Assembly: GCA_004123355.1 (NCBI GenBank)
Contig: SCHM01000004.1
Location: 7,901,017-7,965,016, forward strand
DNA from: Amphirosellinia nigrospora
Taxonomy: Eukaryota; Ascomycota; Sordariomycetes; Xylariales; Xylariaceae
Length of the DNA: 64,000 bases
Direction: 5' to 3'
A program made the position numbers and the translations under genes. The notes under the pieces were generated by a model. It was not told the DNA's origin. It made no database searches and worked only from the letters and a program-made list of their open reading frames with translations. This document shows positions 49,201 to 62,500 of this stretch, one piece after another; position 1 is the stretch's first letter, and each line of letters starts with the position of its first letter.

Positions 49201-50036
49201 TAATATAAAAGCTTTATAAGCTTAACTTTTAATAAAAAAGCTATAAATTTTAATAGCGCTACTATTTTTTAAATATATAAAGTTTTAAAACTATATAATA
49301 TTACTAAAAATAAAAAGTATAAAATATAAATAAAAAACTTTAATAAAATTAATAAATTTTATAATAGCTATTATTAATATTAATAGTAATTTTATTTTAA
49401 TTATTTATTAATATAATATTTAAAAAAACTTAAAAAACTTTATATATAATAATAATAATAGCAATAATAATAATAATATTTACTACTAATATTATTAATA
49501 TTATTAATATTATTAATATATTACTAATATTATTATTAATACTATGTTTATTATATAATAATTATTAAATTTAATATTATATAAATTTATAAAATTAATT
49601 AAAATATACGTATAAAATATATATATATATGTAATTATATATATATATATATATAAATATAAATATACGCGCGAAAAAAAAAAAAAAAAAAAAAAACAAA
49701 AAAATAATATAAAAATAATTTAATTTATATATAATAGTAATAAATATAAAAACAACGCATTATTTAATTTTTTAAAATATTTAAATAAATTAAATAAAAA
49801 ATTATATATAATAATTTATTAAATTAGCTTTTTTATTTATATTTATTAATTTTTTTTTTTACGTACGGTTATATAAATATTAAATACTTTAAAAAATAAT
49901 AATTTAATATATTATTAAACGTTTTTTATTTATATATTTATTATATAATATATTTAATATTTTCTTTACGTTTAAATTTTTTATATTAAAAAAAACAATC
50001 GTATAAAAACACGCTATAGCTAAAAAAAAAAATTAA

Positions 50037-50317
50037 TATTATAATTATAATATTATTTACGTATAAAATTAATATATTAATATTAACTATATATAATAAC
50101 TAATTATTAACTATAATATTAACTATATATATAATAAAATCGGGCTAATATATCTATTTAATTCGGTTATATAATATATTATAGCAGAATTTTTTTCGTA
50201 TAAAAAAATTCTCCGCACGAAAACCTAGCTTTTATATAAATAATTAAAAAAATAAATTAATATATACAAATATTTATTTTACCTTTATTATATAATATTA
50301 TACCTTTTAACTACTTA
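50037..50317. repeat. Right LTR of fossil B
   Basis: Landmarks: AAATCGGGCTAATATATC, GTATAAAAAAATTCTCCG and AAAACCTAGCTTTTATATAA. Confidence 0.75.
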
Positions 50318-52016
50318 ATAAATATAAATATTAATATATAATATTTTTATATTTATTTTATTAATAATAATAATATATATTAAAATTATATTATTTTATA
50401 ATTAAATTATAATTTTAAACTTAAAATAAAATTAAAAAGTTAAATATTATAATAAATAATTAATTTTTATTTTAAATAAAAAAAAACTTATTATAATATT
50501 AAAATTTTTAAACCGATTTTTAATTTAAATAAAATTAAAAAAGTTTTTTAATAAATATAAATTATTATTTTAAATTTTAAATATAATTATAAATTATTTT
50601 TAATTTTAAATATAATTATAAGCTATTTTTAATTTTAAATATTATTATAAACTTTATATTTTAAATAATAGCGTTATAAAATATATTAATTTTATAATAT
50701 ATTAAACTTTTATTTTTTAAAAAAAACTTAAGTTTATTAGTAAATTTAAAAAAAATTTTATAAATTAGCTAAAACATTTAAAAAAAAAAAAAAACTTTTT
50801 AAAAAAAGCTTAAATTATTAATAAGTTAAAAAAACTTTATAAACTAATTAAAACGTTTAAAAAAAAAAACTTTTAAAAAAGTTTAAATTTATTAATATAT
50901 TAAAAAAAACTTTATAAGTTAGCTAAAACGTTTAAAAAAAAACTTAAAAATTTAAAAATATATTATTATAATTAATTTAAAGCTTTAAAGTTTTAAAAAC
51001 TTAAAAATTTAAAAAACTTAAAAACTATATTTATTAATAATTTAAAGCTTTAAAAACTTTAAAATTTAAAAACTACGTTTAAAATATTATAATAAAAAAT
51101 AAAAAAATAAATAAAAAAAATTATAAATAAATATTTTATAAAAATATTGCTATATTTATTACGTTAATATAATAGCTAATTTTATAATAATTATAGTTTT
51201 TTTTAAAAAATAGCTTAATAAAAATTATATTAAATAAAATTTATAATAATAGTATTAGTTTATAATATAAAAATAATAAATATTTTAATTAATATTAAAT
51301 TAAAAAAATTAAAAAATAAAATAATTATTATAGCTTTACTTTTTTAACCCACTTTTACTATTTTAAAGCTATGGCTATAATATAGCTGCTTTATAAAAAA
51401 TATATAATAGTAGTAATATTAAGCTAAAGCAATATATAGCAATAATATTAAACGGTATAAAGTATATATTTATAATTATTTATTGCTATTTATAAGTTAA
51501 TATATTAATACTTTTTCTTTTTTTCTTTAAGTAAAATATTAGCTTTTAATATAAGGTAAATTAAATGTTTAAACTTTTTACTTATATTATATTTATTATA
51601 ATAATTATAAATATAATTAAATAAATAATATTAAATAATTAAGTTTAATATAATATAAATTATTAAATAATTAAGTTTAATAAAATATATATTATTAAAT
51701 AATTAAATTTAATATAAAATTAAATTTAATATAATTTATAATAAAAAAAATTAAAAATAAAACTTTATAATTTATTTATATTATATTATTATTTTTAATA
51801 TAAATATTTAATTTTAAATTTTATTAAATTTATAGTTATTTATATAATAAAAAATGAATATTAAAAACCGAATATATATAATAATAAATAAAAATAAAAA
51901 GTTTTTAATTTAAATAAAAAACTTTTTATTAAATATAAAAAAAATAAAAAAATTTTTATCTATAAAAAACCTTTTTTTTTTTTAATTATACTTTTTTATA
52001 AAACTTAAATATAATT
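50318..52016 (-). repeat. Family X copy X3, left-end part, right of the LTR insertion
   Basis: Continues X3 in reverse from the position reached at 42,978. It includes the tandem AAACGTTTAAAAAAAA blocks (50,740-50,940) and ends with the X tip reading AATTATACTTTTTTATAAA at about 52,000. Contains the Y insertion at 51,329-51,600. Confidence 0.65.
51329..51600 (-). mobile_element. Family Y insertion (candidate solo LTR, fossil)
   Basis: 272 bp interrupting X3, flanked on both sides by ATAATTAT (51,321-51,328 and 51,601-51,608). The empty site is visible in other X copies (about 57,340). This is the least mutated Y copy: it keeps TTTTTTAACCCACTTTTACT. Read in reverse it starts TATAATAAATATAATATAAG, consistent with a former TG start. 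No coding capacity. Confidence 0.65.
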
Positions 52017-53365
52017 ATAAATTTAATAAAATAATTTAAAATTAAATATTTATATTAAAAATAATAATATAATATAAATAAAATTATAAAGTTTATTTTT
52101 AATTTTTTTTATTATAAATTATATTAAATTTTATTATTTAATATTATATATTTATTAAACTTAATTATTTAATAATTATATATTATATTAAATTAAATTA
52201 TTTAATATTATTTATTTAATTATATTATAATTATTTTATTTTTTTTTTTTTTAATTTAATATTAATTAAAATATTATTATTTTTATATTATAAATTAATA
52301 TTATTATTATAAATTTTATTTAAAATAATTTTTATTAAACTATTTTTTAAAAAAACTATAATTATTATAAAATTACTAATTATAAAATTAATTATTTTAA
52401 AATTAAATTATATTAATATAATAAATATAATAATATTTTTTATAAAATATTTATTTGTAATTATTTTATTTGTTTTTTTATTTTTTATTATAATATTTTA
52501 AGCGTAATTTTAAATTATTAAAATTTTTAAAGTTTTAAATTAATTACAATAAACGTAGTTTTTAAAGCTTTAAATTAGTTATAATAAATATAGTTTTTAA
52601 GTTTTTTAAGTTTTTAAATTTTAAAAATTTTAAAACTTTAAATTAATTATAATAAACGTATTTTTAAGTTTTTAAGTTTTTTTTTTTAAATATTTTAATT
52701 AGTTTATAAAGTTTTTTAAATTTATTAATAAATTTAAGCTTTTTCAAAAAAATAAAAATTTAATATATTATAAAAATTTAATATATTTATAATAACGTTA
52801 TTATTTAAAATATATAGTTTATATTATATTTAAAATTAAAAATAATTTATAGTTATATTTAAAAGTTAAAATAATAATTTATATTTATTAAAAAACTTTT
52901 TAATTTATTTAAATTAAAAATTAGTTTAAAATTTTAGTATTATAATTAGCTTTTTTAATTTAAAATAAAAATTAATTATTTATTATAATATTTAACTTGT
53001 TAATTTTTTTTATAGCTTAAAATTATAGTTTAATTTATAAAAAATAATATAACTTTAATATATATTATTATTATTAATAAAAAAATATATAAAAAATATA
53101 TATATTATATTAAAATTTATAAATAAATTTATTATTATTATTAATTAAACGGCCGAATATTTTTATAATATAATTATATAGTTATATAAAAAAATAAAAT
53201 ATTATAATTAATAAAGTAAAATAAAATAATAAGTTTATTATATATAATTTATTAAAAAAAAAAAAACTAATATAACTAGTAATTTTAACTTATTTATTAA
53301 TTTAAATATATAGTTTTTAAAACTTAAGTATTTTTATTTTTAAATTAAAAAGCTTTTAGTTTATA
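52017..53365 (+). repeat. Family X copy X7
   Basis: Follows X3 head to head: begins ATAATTATAAATTTAATAAA (as X1 at about 6,676), passes through the region that holds the solo LTR in X1 but lacks it here, and ends at the X right end (TTTAAATTAAAAAGCTTTTA, 53,340-53,360). Lacks the extreme left tip. Confidence 0.65.
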
Positions 53366-55453
53366 TTATAAAATTTATATATTATAATAAATATACGGTT
53401 ATTTTATATTAAATAAAATTAATATAAATAATATAATTTATTATATTATATATTTTATAAATAAATAGTTTTTTTTTAAAAGCTTTTTAAAAAGTTATAT
53501 ATAATTTTTTATATTTTTTTTATTTTAACGCCGATATTTTATTTTTTAAAAAAAACTAATTATTTTAAACGTTATTTTTAATTATTTATTTAATAAAATA
53601 TTTTTATAATTTTTATAATAATTTTATTATATAAATAATATTTTATTATTTTTAGTTATTTATAAAATAAATATTATTATAATAATTTTATATTTAATAA
53701 ATAAAATATTAATTTTTATTATTAATAATTTTATTTATTTAAAATTAAGCTTAATATATATTTTTATTTATTATTAATAGTTTTATTTAAATAATATATA
53801 TATATTTAAAATATAGTTTTTAAATAACTATTATTTTAAAAATAAATCTTAAATACTATATTAATTATAGCGTTTTTTTATTTTATTAATAGTTTTTTTT
53901 TTTTTTTTATTATTATTTTAAAAAGTTCTTTTATTATTAATAATATATATAATATAATTATAATGTTTTAAAAAAAAATTTAAATTATTAAATTTAATAA
54001 TATAAAGCTTATTAAATAATAAAATAATATATTATATATATTATATTTATATTTAGTTTTATTAATTAATATTAAACTAGTTATTAAATAAATTAAATTT
54101 TAAATTTATAAAACTTATTAAAAGTTTTTATATAAAATATTTATATTATAAACGTATTTTTTATATTTATTAAAATTATAATATTAATTTATATAAATAT
54201 TTTAAAAGTTTATTATTAATAATTAATATAAACAAGCTATTAAAATTATAGCTTTATATAAATAATATTAAATTTTTAAATCTAGTTTTTTTTTGTTTAA
54301 TTAATAATTATTATTTTTTAAGCTTTTTTTTTTTAAAATATAAACTAATATTTAAATTTAATTTTAAATTTATTATTATAAGCTTATTAAAAATAAAAAT
54401 AAAAAATATTTAATTTTAATAAATTAGTTTTTATTAATTATAAACGTTTTTATTATATTAATTATTTTAATATAAATAATTATTAAAATATTTTTATAGT
54501 TATAATATATTAAAAAAAATAATTATAAATTGTTTAATAATAAATTTAACGTTTATAAGTTTTATTAAAACGGTTAATTAAACTATTTATTTTTAAAATT
54601 TTTAATTATATTTTTATTTTTTTATATTATATATAAAAAACTTCGGTTATTTTTTCGAATATAATATTATATACTATAGTTATTTATTAAAATTTAAGCT
54701 TATTTAAATTTTAGCTTTTTTTTAATATAAAAAATAGCAAGCTATTTTATTAAACTAATATTTATTTTTATATAATATTATTATTTATAATTAATTAAAA
54801 AAATCGAACTTTATATTAAAAAAAACGTTAAAGTTTTTTTTAAATATTTTAATAAATTAAATAATTATTATAACCGTAATAAAAATAAACTACGTTTTTT
54901 ATTTTAATATATATAATAATAATAATAAAAAAACTATAGTTTTTTATTTATTATAAAATAATTAATAAAAGTTTTAATTTTATTTTTATATTTTTTTTAT
55001 TTTAAATAATTTATATACATAAATTTATTTTTTTATAATCGGAATAATAAATCGTTTATAATATTTTATAGCTTTATTATTTAATAAAATATTATATTAT
55101 TATATTAATATATAAATTTTAGGTTTAATTAATTATTATTTTTTATAGCTTTTAATTATAATATATTTTTAATTAATTATTTTTTTTATTTTTAATAAAT
55201 AAATTAATAAAATTTATTTAATAAATTATTTTTAAACGTGTTATTACTAATAAAACTTATTTTATATAATTATTTTTTAGTTATATAATTTATATTAAAC
55301 TATATTAATTATTAAATTATAATAATTGTTTTTTTATTAAAAGCTTTTTTAAATATTTTATTATATAATTAATTAAATTTAACTAGTTTAGTTTTTTTTC
55401 GTTTTATAAAAATTTATTATTTTTTTAAATAATAATATAATTATAAAAAATAT
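53366..55453. other. A+T block, no gene
   Basis: Degraded, with a few CpG-rich spots; no element recognised. Confidence 0.5.
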
Positions 55454-55714
55454 TATAATAAATATAATATAAATAAAAAGTTTAAATATTTAATTTATTT
55501 TATATTAAAAGCTAATATTTTATTTAAAAAAATATATATATATATATATTAATATATTAACTTATAAATAATAATAAATATTTATAAAATATATTTTATA
55601 CCGCTTAATATTTTTGCTTTATATTATTTAACTTAATATTATTATATATTTTTTATAAAGTAGTTATAATATAGCTATAACTTTAAATAAATAAATTAAA
55701 ATAATAAAACTATA
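55454..55714 (+). repeat. Family Y repeat, third copy (candidate solo LTR, fossil)
   Basis: Direct match to 35,327-35,574: TATAATAAATATAATATAAA at the left, TATTATATATTTTTTATAAA inside, AAAACTATA at the right. Confidence 0.6.
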
Positions 55715-55910
55715 ATATTAATATAATTTAGTTTTTATTATATTTTAAAAGTTTAAATATTAAAGTTTTTTTTTTATATAATAATAATAATTTATTTAAA
55801 TTTTTTAGTATTTATTAAACTACTTTTTAAAATAAATTCTTTTTAGTAAATTAAGCTATAATATTAATATTATTAATATTATATAGCTAAATTTATTAAA
55901 TAATCGAAAA

Positions 55911-56605
55911 TAAATATATAATAGTTTTAAATTAATTATAATAAATATAATTTTTAAATTTATAAAGTTTTTTTTAAATATTTAAGCTATTTTAAAGTTT
56001 TATTTAAATATATTAATAAAATTAAACTTTTATTAAAAAAAGCTTAAAATATTATAAAAATTAATATATTTTATAAAAAAGTTTATAGATTTTTTTATAA
56101 AAAGTTTTTTATTTTTTTTTAAATAAAAATAAATAATATAATAAAAATATAATAATATTATTAATTAATATTTAAAAACAATATATTTTCGCTATTAATT
56201 AATATTTAAAAAAACATACTTTTATGTTTTATTTTATTATAACTAATAAAAAACTAAAATTTTAACTTTTAGCTTAAAATTATATTAATTATAAAATAAT
56301 ATTATAACTTTAGTTTATATAATTATTATTAATATAATAAACAAATAATATAAATATAAATTAATTATAATAATTAAATTATATATATAATATATTTTAT
56401 ATTTTAACTTAATTAATAAAAAAAAACTATTATAATTAATAATAAATTAAAATAAAATAATAAGTTTAATTATATATAAATTATTTTAAAAAACTAAGCT
56501 AATATAACTAATAATTATAATTTATATTATTATATTATTAAAATAAATATATAAATTTTAAAAACTTAAATATTTTTATTTTTAAATTAAAAAGCTTTTA
56601 ATTAT
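55911..56605 (+). repeat. Family X copy X5, right part
   Basis: Begins near AATTAATTATAATAAATATA and ends at the X right end (TTAAATTAAAAAGCTTTTAA, about 56,583-56,602). Diverged and shortened. Confidence 0.5.
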
Positions 56606-57720
56606 AATTTTAAACTAAAAAATAAAATTAAAAAGTTAAATATTATAATAAATAATTAATTTTTATTTTAAATTAAAAAAGTTTTTTAATAAATATAAAT
56701 TATTATTTTAAATTTTAAATATAATTATAAACTATTTTTAATTTTAAATATAATTATAAATTTTATTTAAATTAATAATAATATTATATATAATATATTA
56801 ATTTTTATAATATATTAAACTTTTTTTTTTTTTTAAAAAATTTAAATTTATTAATAAATTTAAAATTTTTTAATAAATTAATTAAAACGTTTAAAAAAAA
56901 AAACTTTTTAAAAAAAGTTTAAATTTATTAATAAATTTAAAAAAATTTTATAAACTAATTAAAACGTTTAAAAAAAATTTAAAAATTTAAAAAATATATT
57001 TATTATAATTAATTTAAAGCTTTAAAAATTATATTTATTATAATTAATTTAAAAGTTTAAAAACTTCGGAAATTTAAAAATTATATTTAAAATATTATAA
57101 TAAAAAATAAAAAAATAAATAAAAAAATTATAAATAAATATTTTATAAAAAATATTTTTATATTTATTATATTAATATAATAATTAATTTTATAACAATT
57201 ATAATTTCTTTAAAAATAATTAACTAAAAATTATATTTAAATAAAATTATATAATAAAATATTAATTTATAATATAAAAATAATAAATATTTTAATTAAT
57301 ATTAAATTAAAAAATAAAAAAATAAAATAATTATAAATATATTAAATAAATAATATTAAATAATTAAATTTAATATAATAAATAATTATTAAATAATTAA
57401 ATTTAATAAAAAATATAATTATTAAATAATTAAATTTAATATAATTATAATAAAAAAAATTAAAAATAAAACTTTATAATTTATTTATATTATATTATTA
57501 TTTAATATAAATATTTAATTTTAAATTATTTTATTAAATTTATAATATTTAATAAATAAATAATAAATATAAAAATTAAATATATATAATAATAAATAAA
57601 AATAAAGAAGTTTTTAAGTTAAATAAAAAAATTTTTATTTAAAATATAAAAAATAAAAAAATTTTTATTAATAAAAAACTTTTTTTTATTTAGTTATATT
57701 TTTTTTATAAATTTAAATAT
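56606..57720 (-). repeat. Family X copy X4
   Basis: Reverse match to about 6,504-8,060 of X1, starting at TAATTTTAAACTAAAAAATA and ending at the X left tip (AGTTATATTTTTTTTATAAA, about 57,692). Lies tail to tail with X5. Confidence 0.6.
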
Positions 57721-57925
57721 TATAATTATATATTATAAAAATATAATAAATAAAACTATTAATAATAAACTTATTAAAATTAAATAAAATATAGTTTATA
57801 TTAATAAAAACTTTTATATAATAGCTTTATATAATATTATTAAAAAATATAATATAAAATTATATAAAAATTAAACTATATTATAGAATATTTTTATAAC
57901 TATTAAATAGTTTTTATTTAAAATA
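57720..57925 (+). repeat. Family Z repeat, copy 2
   Basis: Matches 36,573-36,775 (AAATAAAACTATTAATAATA). Again adjoins an X/V element end. Confidence 0.55.
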
Positions 57926-58020
57926 TTAAGTTTAATTAACTTATAATCTTAGCTTATATATATATATATGCCCGTTTATTTTTTAGTTTAAAATTTTTTT
58001 TTTTTTTAAGTTTTAATTTT

Positions 58021-58990
58021 ATATAATATTTATTATTAATATTGTTTTTAAGTTTTTAAAGTTTTTAAAGCTTTAAATCGGTTATAATAAATATAATTTT
58101 TAAGCTTTTTAAGTTTTTAAGTTTTTAAAAACTTTAAAGCTTTAAATTAATTATAATTATTATATTTTTTAAATTTTTAAATTTTTTTTTAAATATTTTA
58201 ATTAGTTTATAAAATTTTTATTAAATTTATTAATAAGTTTAAACTTTTTTTAAAATATTTTTTTTTAAACGTTTTAATTAATTTAAAAAGTTTTTTTTAA
58301 ACTTATTAATAAATTTAAATTTTTAAAAAAAAAAACTTTTATTAAAAACGTTTTAATTAATTTATAAAGTTTTTTTTAAATTTATTAATAAATTTAAACT
58401 TTTTTTAAAAAAATTAAACTTTTAATATATTATAAAAATTAATATATTTTAATAATATATTATTTAAAATATAAATTTATAATAATATTTAAAATTTAAA
58501 ATAATAATTTATATTTATTAAAAGATTTTTTTAATTTTATTTAAATTAAAAATTAGTTTAAAAATTTTAATATTATAATAAACTTTTTTTTTTAAAATAA
58601 AAATTAATTATTTATTATAATAATTAACTTTTTAATTTTATTTTATAGTTTAAAATTATAATTTAATTATAAAATAATAATATAATTTTAATATATATTA
58701 TTATTATTAATAAAATAAATATATAAAAAATATTATATATTAATATTTATATTTATAAATAAATTTATTATTATTATTAATTAAATAATTAAATATATTT
58801 ATAGTATATTATATTAAATATAAAAAAATTAAATATTATAATTAATAAATTAAAAAAAATAATAAGTTTTATTATATATAATTTATTAAAAAAAAATAAA
58901 CTAATATAATTAATAATTATAATTTATTTATTAATTTAAATATATAGTTTTTAACAACTTAAATATTTATATTTTTAAATTAAAAAGCTT
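58021..58990 (+). repeat. Family X copy X6, right part
   Basis: Starts in the AAATCGGTTATAATAAATAT tandem block and runs to the X right end (TTTTTAAATTAAAAAGCTTT, about 58,972-58,991). Confidence 0.6.
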
Positions 58991-59298
58991 TTAATTATAA
59001 ATATATTAAAAAATATAAAATATATTTTATAAAAGAAATTTATTTTATATTAAATATAATTTATTTTATAATTAAAAATATATATAAAATAAAGTTTTAA
59101 AAAAATATTTATAATAAATAAAAATTTAAAATTTTTAATATTATTTTAATTTTAATATTTATAAACTAATTAAAATTAAAAAATAATTATATTTAATAAA
59201 TAATTTATTTATATTAAAAATAATTTAAAAAATATTAATATTTTAAAACTAATTAATAATATATTTAAAATTTAAACTAATTAAAATATTATTAAAGT
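58991..59298. other. A+T block, no gene
   Basis: Degraded; no element recognised. Confidence 0.5.
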
Positions 59299-59584
59299 TA
59301 TAAATTTATAAGCTTTAATAGCTAAGCTTTATTATTAACTATAATATTTATAATCTTTATTTATAATAACTTTATTTATAATAAATATATAATTACTATT
59401 TATAATAAATATAATTATAATAAATAAAAGCAAGCATTAATAATAAATATAGCTATTTTACGTAAATATTTAAATAGCTGCTTATATTATAAATTTAAAC
59501 TTTTTTTTTTTTTTTTTTTATAAATTTTATATATAATATATTATATATATTAAAGCTTTATTTTTTCGAAATATAAAATATAAC
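59299..59584. repeat. Left LTR of fossil A copy 2
   Basis: Direct match to 28,054-28,330 and 34,408-34,692, with AATAAAAGCAAGCATTAATA shared with the first. Confidence 0.75.
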
Positions 59585-62500
59585 TATTTATAAATTATTT
59601 AAAATATTATAAAATATTAAAACTATTTTTATAATATTTTTTAATTAAATTAAATAATTAATTTAATTTAAAATATTAAAATATTTTTTAAAAAAAAAAT
59701 AAAATAATAAATATATATAGTTATATATATTAAAGCTTTTAATATTTTAAATTTATTTATTTTAAATATTTAAAATAATAAACTTTTTATAACAAAACTT
59801 TAATAAATAATTAAAAAATATATTATTTTAGCTTTTTTAACTATATATAAAACTATAATAATAAGCTATAAAAGCAAATTTTTTTATTTAATTTAATATA
59901 ATATTTTATAATATTATTAATAATTATATATTTAAAAATAAAATTTAATATAAATATTATTAGTTTTAATTAAATAGTTTAATATTTAATTAATAATTAT
60001 ATAAAATTATAAATAAAAAATATTAAACTTAATTTTTATTTTAAACTAATAATATATTATAATAAATAATTTAGTTTAGCTTTAATAAAAATATAAACTA
60101 AATTAATATAAATAATATATATAAAAATTTATTATTATTTTTTAAAAAATAAAAATATATATTTTTTATAATAGTTTATTATTATTTTATTATTAATTTA
60201 TATATATTTATTAAAAAATTAAATAAATAAAATAAAGTTTTATTTAATTAAATAAAAAAATAAAATAAAATTATTATTTTTTATAATAAAATATATATTA
60301 TATTAATATATATTATTAATATTTTTTAATTTATAATTAAAAATAATTTTAGCTAATAATAAACCGATTAATAAACTATTAATTAATTATTAAATAAATT
60401 ATAAAAAATAACTAAATAATATATTATGCTTAAAATAATTTAAATATTTTAAACTAATAAATAATTAATTTATTAAATTATTATAAAATAATTTTTATTT
60501 ATTAAATAATAAAAAAAATAGCTAATATATAGCTAAAATATTAATATTTATTTTTTATAATAATATAATTAAAAAAATAATTTAAATTTAAATATAAATT
60601 TAAACTATATAAAATTATTTTAAATTTAATATTAATTAGTTTATAATAATATAATTAAAATAGCTAATATTAAAATTTATATTAAAAACTATATAGCTAA
60701 TAATTTTTATTTTTATTTTTTATTTAATTATTTTAATATATTTATTAATTTAAAAACTATTTTAAAATATTTCGAAAAAATTTATATTAAATATTATAAT
60801 AAAAAAATTAAAGCTAATTTTTAATTATTTAGTTTTAATTAATATATATTAGCTAAATTTTTTAAATTTTAAACTATTTTATTTATTTAACTAATAAAAC
60901 TAAATTTAATAAAACTAAATAAAAAAAAAGTTTAAAAATAAATTATTTTTTTAATTAATAATTAAAGTTATATTAAAATATTTTAAAAAAAATATTAATT
61001 TTATATTTATATAAATATTATTTTTAAATAATTTATTATTTAATAATAATTAATTAAATAAAATAAAATTTATAAAAAAAAAATATAAAAATTTATTATT
61101 ATAATTTTTATTTTTATTTTTTTTATTTTTATTTAAATAGTTTTTATTTTATTTTAAAAATAAATAATAATAATAATAATTTATTTAATTATTTAAATTT
61201 AACGTTAATAAAATATAATAATTAATTTTTAATAATAAATATTTTAATTATTATTAATAAAAATATATTTTAAAAAAATATTTATTAAAAATTAAACTTT
61301 AATAAATAAAAAAACTTAGGTTATTATTATTTTAGTTATATATAATATATTAAATATTAAATTAGCTAATATAAAAAAATAATTATAATAAATATAAAAA
61401 AAAAAAAAAATTTTAAAAAAAATAGCTTTTTTTTAAAAAAATATTTTTAAAAAATATTATTAATTATAAAATAAATTTAATAAAAAATATTTAAATAAAA
61501 AACTTTTATTATATATTTATATTTTATATAATAATAAACTTTTTTAATTATAAATAATTTTTTAAAATATAAAAATAAATATATATATAAATATAAACTA
61601 ATAATTTATAAAAAAATTATTAAACTATTTAATTTTATTATTATTATAAACTTTTTTATTAAAAAAATTATAAAATATATAATAAAAATAAAAAAAATAT
61701 TAATTAAACTTTTTATTATTATTAAAAATATATAAAAAACTTTTAAAAATAAATTTATAATTATTATTAATTTAATTTATAATATTATTTTAAATAAACT
61801 ATAATTTAAATATTATAATATTTTATTAAATTATTAATAAAATTATTTAATTTTTATTTTAATTATTTTTATTTATAATATAAAATATTATTTAATAATA
61901 AAAAAATAAATATATAATTATAATATTTAGTTTATTAATTTAATATTAATTAATAAAATTATAATTTTAAAATTAAAAAAATAATATTAATAATAAAAAA
62001 AAAAATAAAATAATATTTAAAAAATATAAAACTAAAATATTTATTTTAAATATAATAATTTAATATAAAAAACTTTAATAAAATAAAATAAATAATATTT
62101 AATTAGTTTTTATTAAAACTTATTTTTAAAAAATATAAGCTATATTTTTTTAAAAAAATATAATTTCGATTTTTATTTAAAAATTTAATAAAAAAAATCT
62201 TATTATATAAAATAAAATAATATTAATTAATATAAAAAAAACTAATAACCGAAATATTTAATTTAAATATAATTATTTTAATATAATAATAAAAAAAACT
62301 AAATAAAAAACGTTTATATTATTAATATTAATAAAATTAATAAAATAATTAAAAAATTAAAAAAAAATAAAATAATTTTTTAAAAAAAAAAAATAAAAAA
62401 TTAAAATAAAAAACGTAAAAAAAAATATTTAAAAAATATTAAAACTTAATATATATTTTTATCCGAATAAACTTTAATATATTATTATTATATTATTTAT

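Larger units (their letters stand above)
42979..50317. mobile_element. LTR retrotransposon fossil, family B
   Basis: Direct repeats at 42,979-43,251 and 50,037-50,317 (about 275 bp) bound a 6.8-kb interior, 7.3 kb in total. Reading the LTRs together with the better-kept solo copy at 7,064-7,344, the termini are TGTTA... and ...CCCA. A short purine run (GCTAAAAAAAAAAA) precedes the right LTR, in the position of a polypurine tract. The interior is degraded A+T with no open frame, so copia versus gypsy cannot be decided. Thoroughly broken. It is inserted in the X3 repeat, which continues on both sides, so it is younger than that X copy. RIP prevents dating by LTR divergence. Confidence 0.75.

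Noticed and set aside
35327-55714. The Y copies at 35,327 and 55,454 as the two LTRs of one element
   Set aside because: The 20-kb spacing and the independent elements between them make this implausible.
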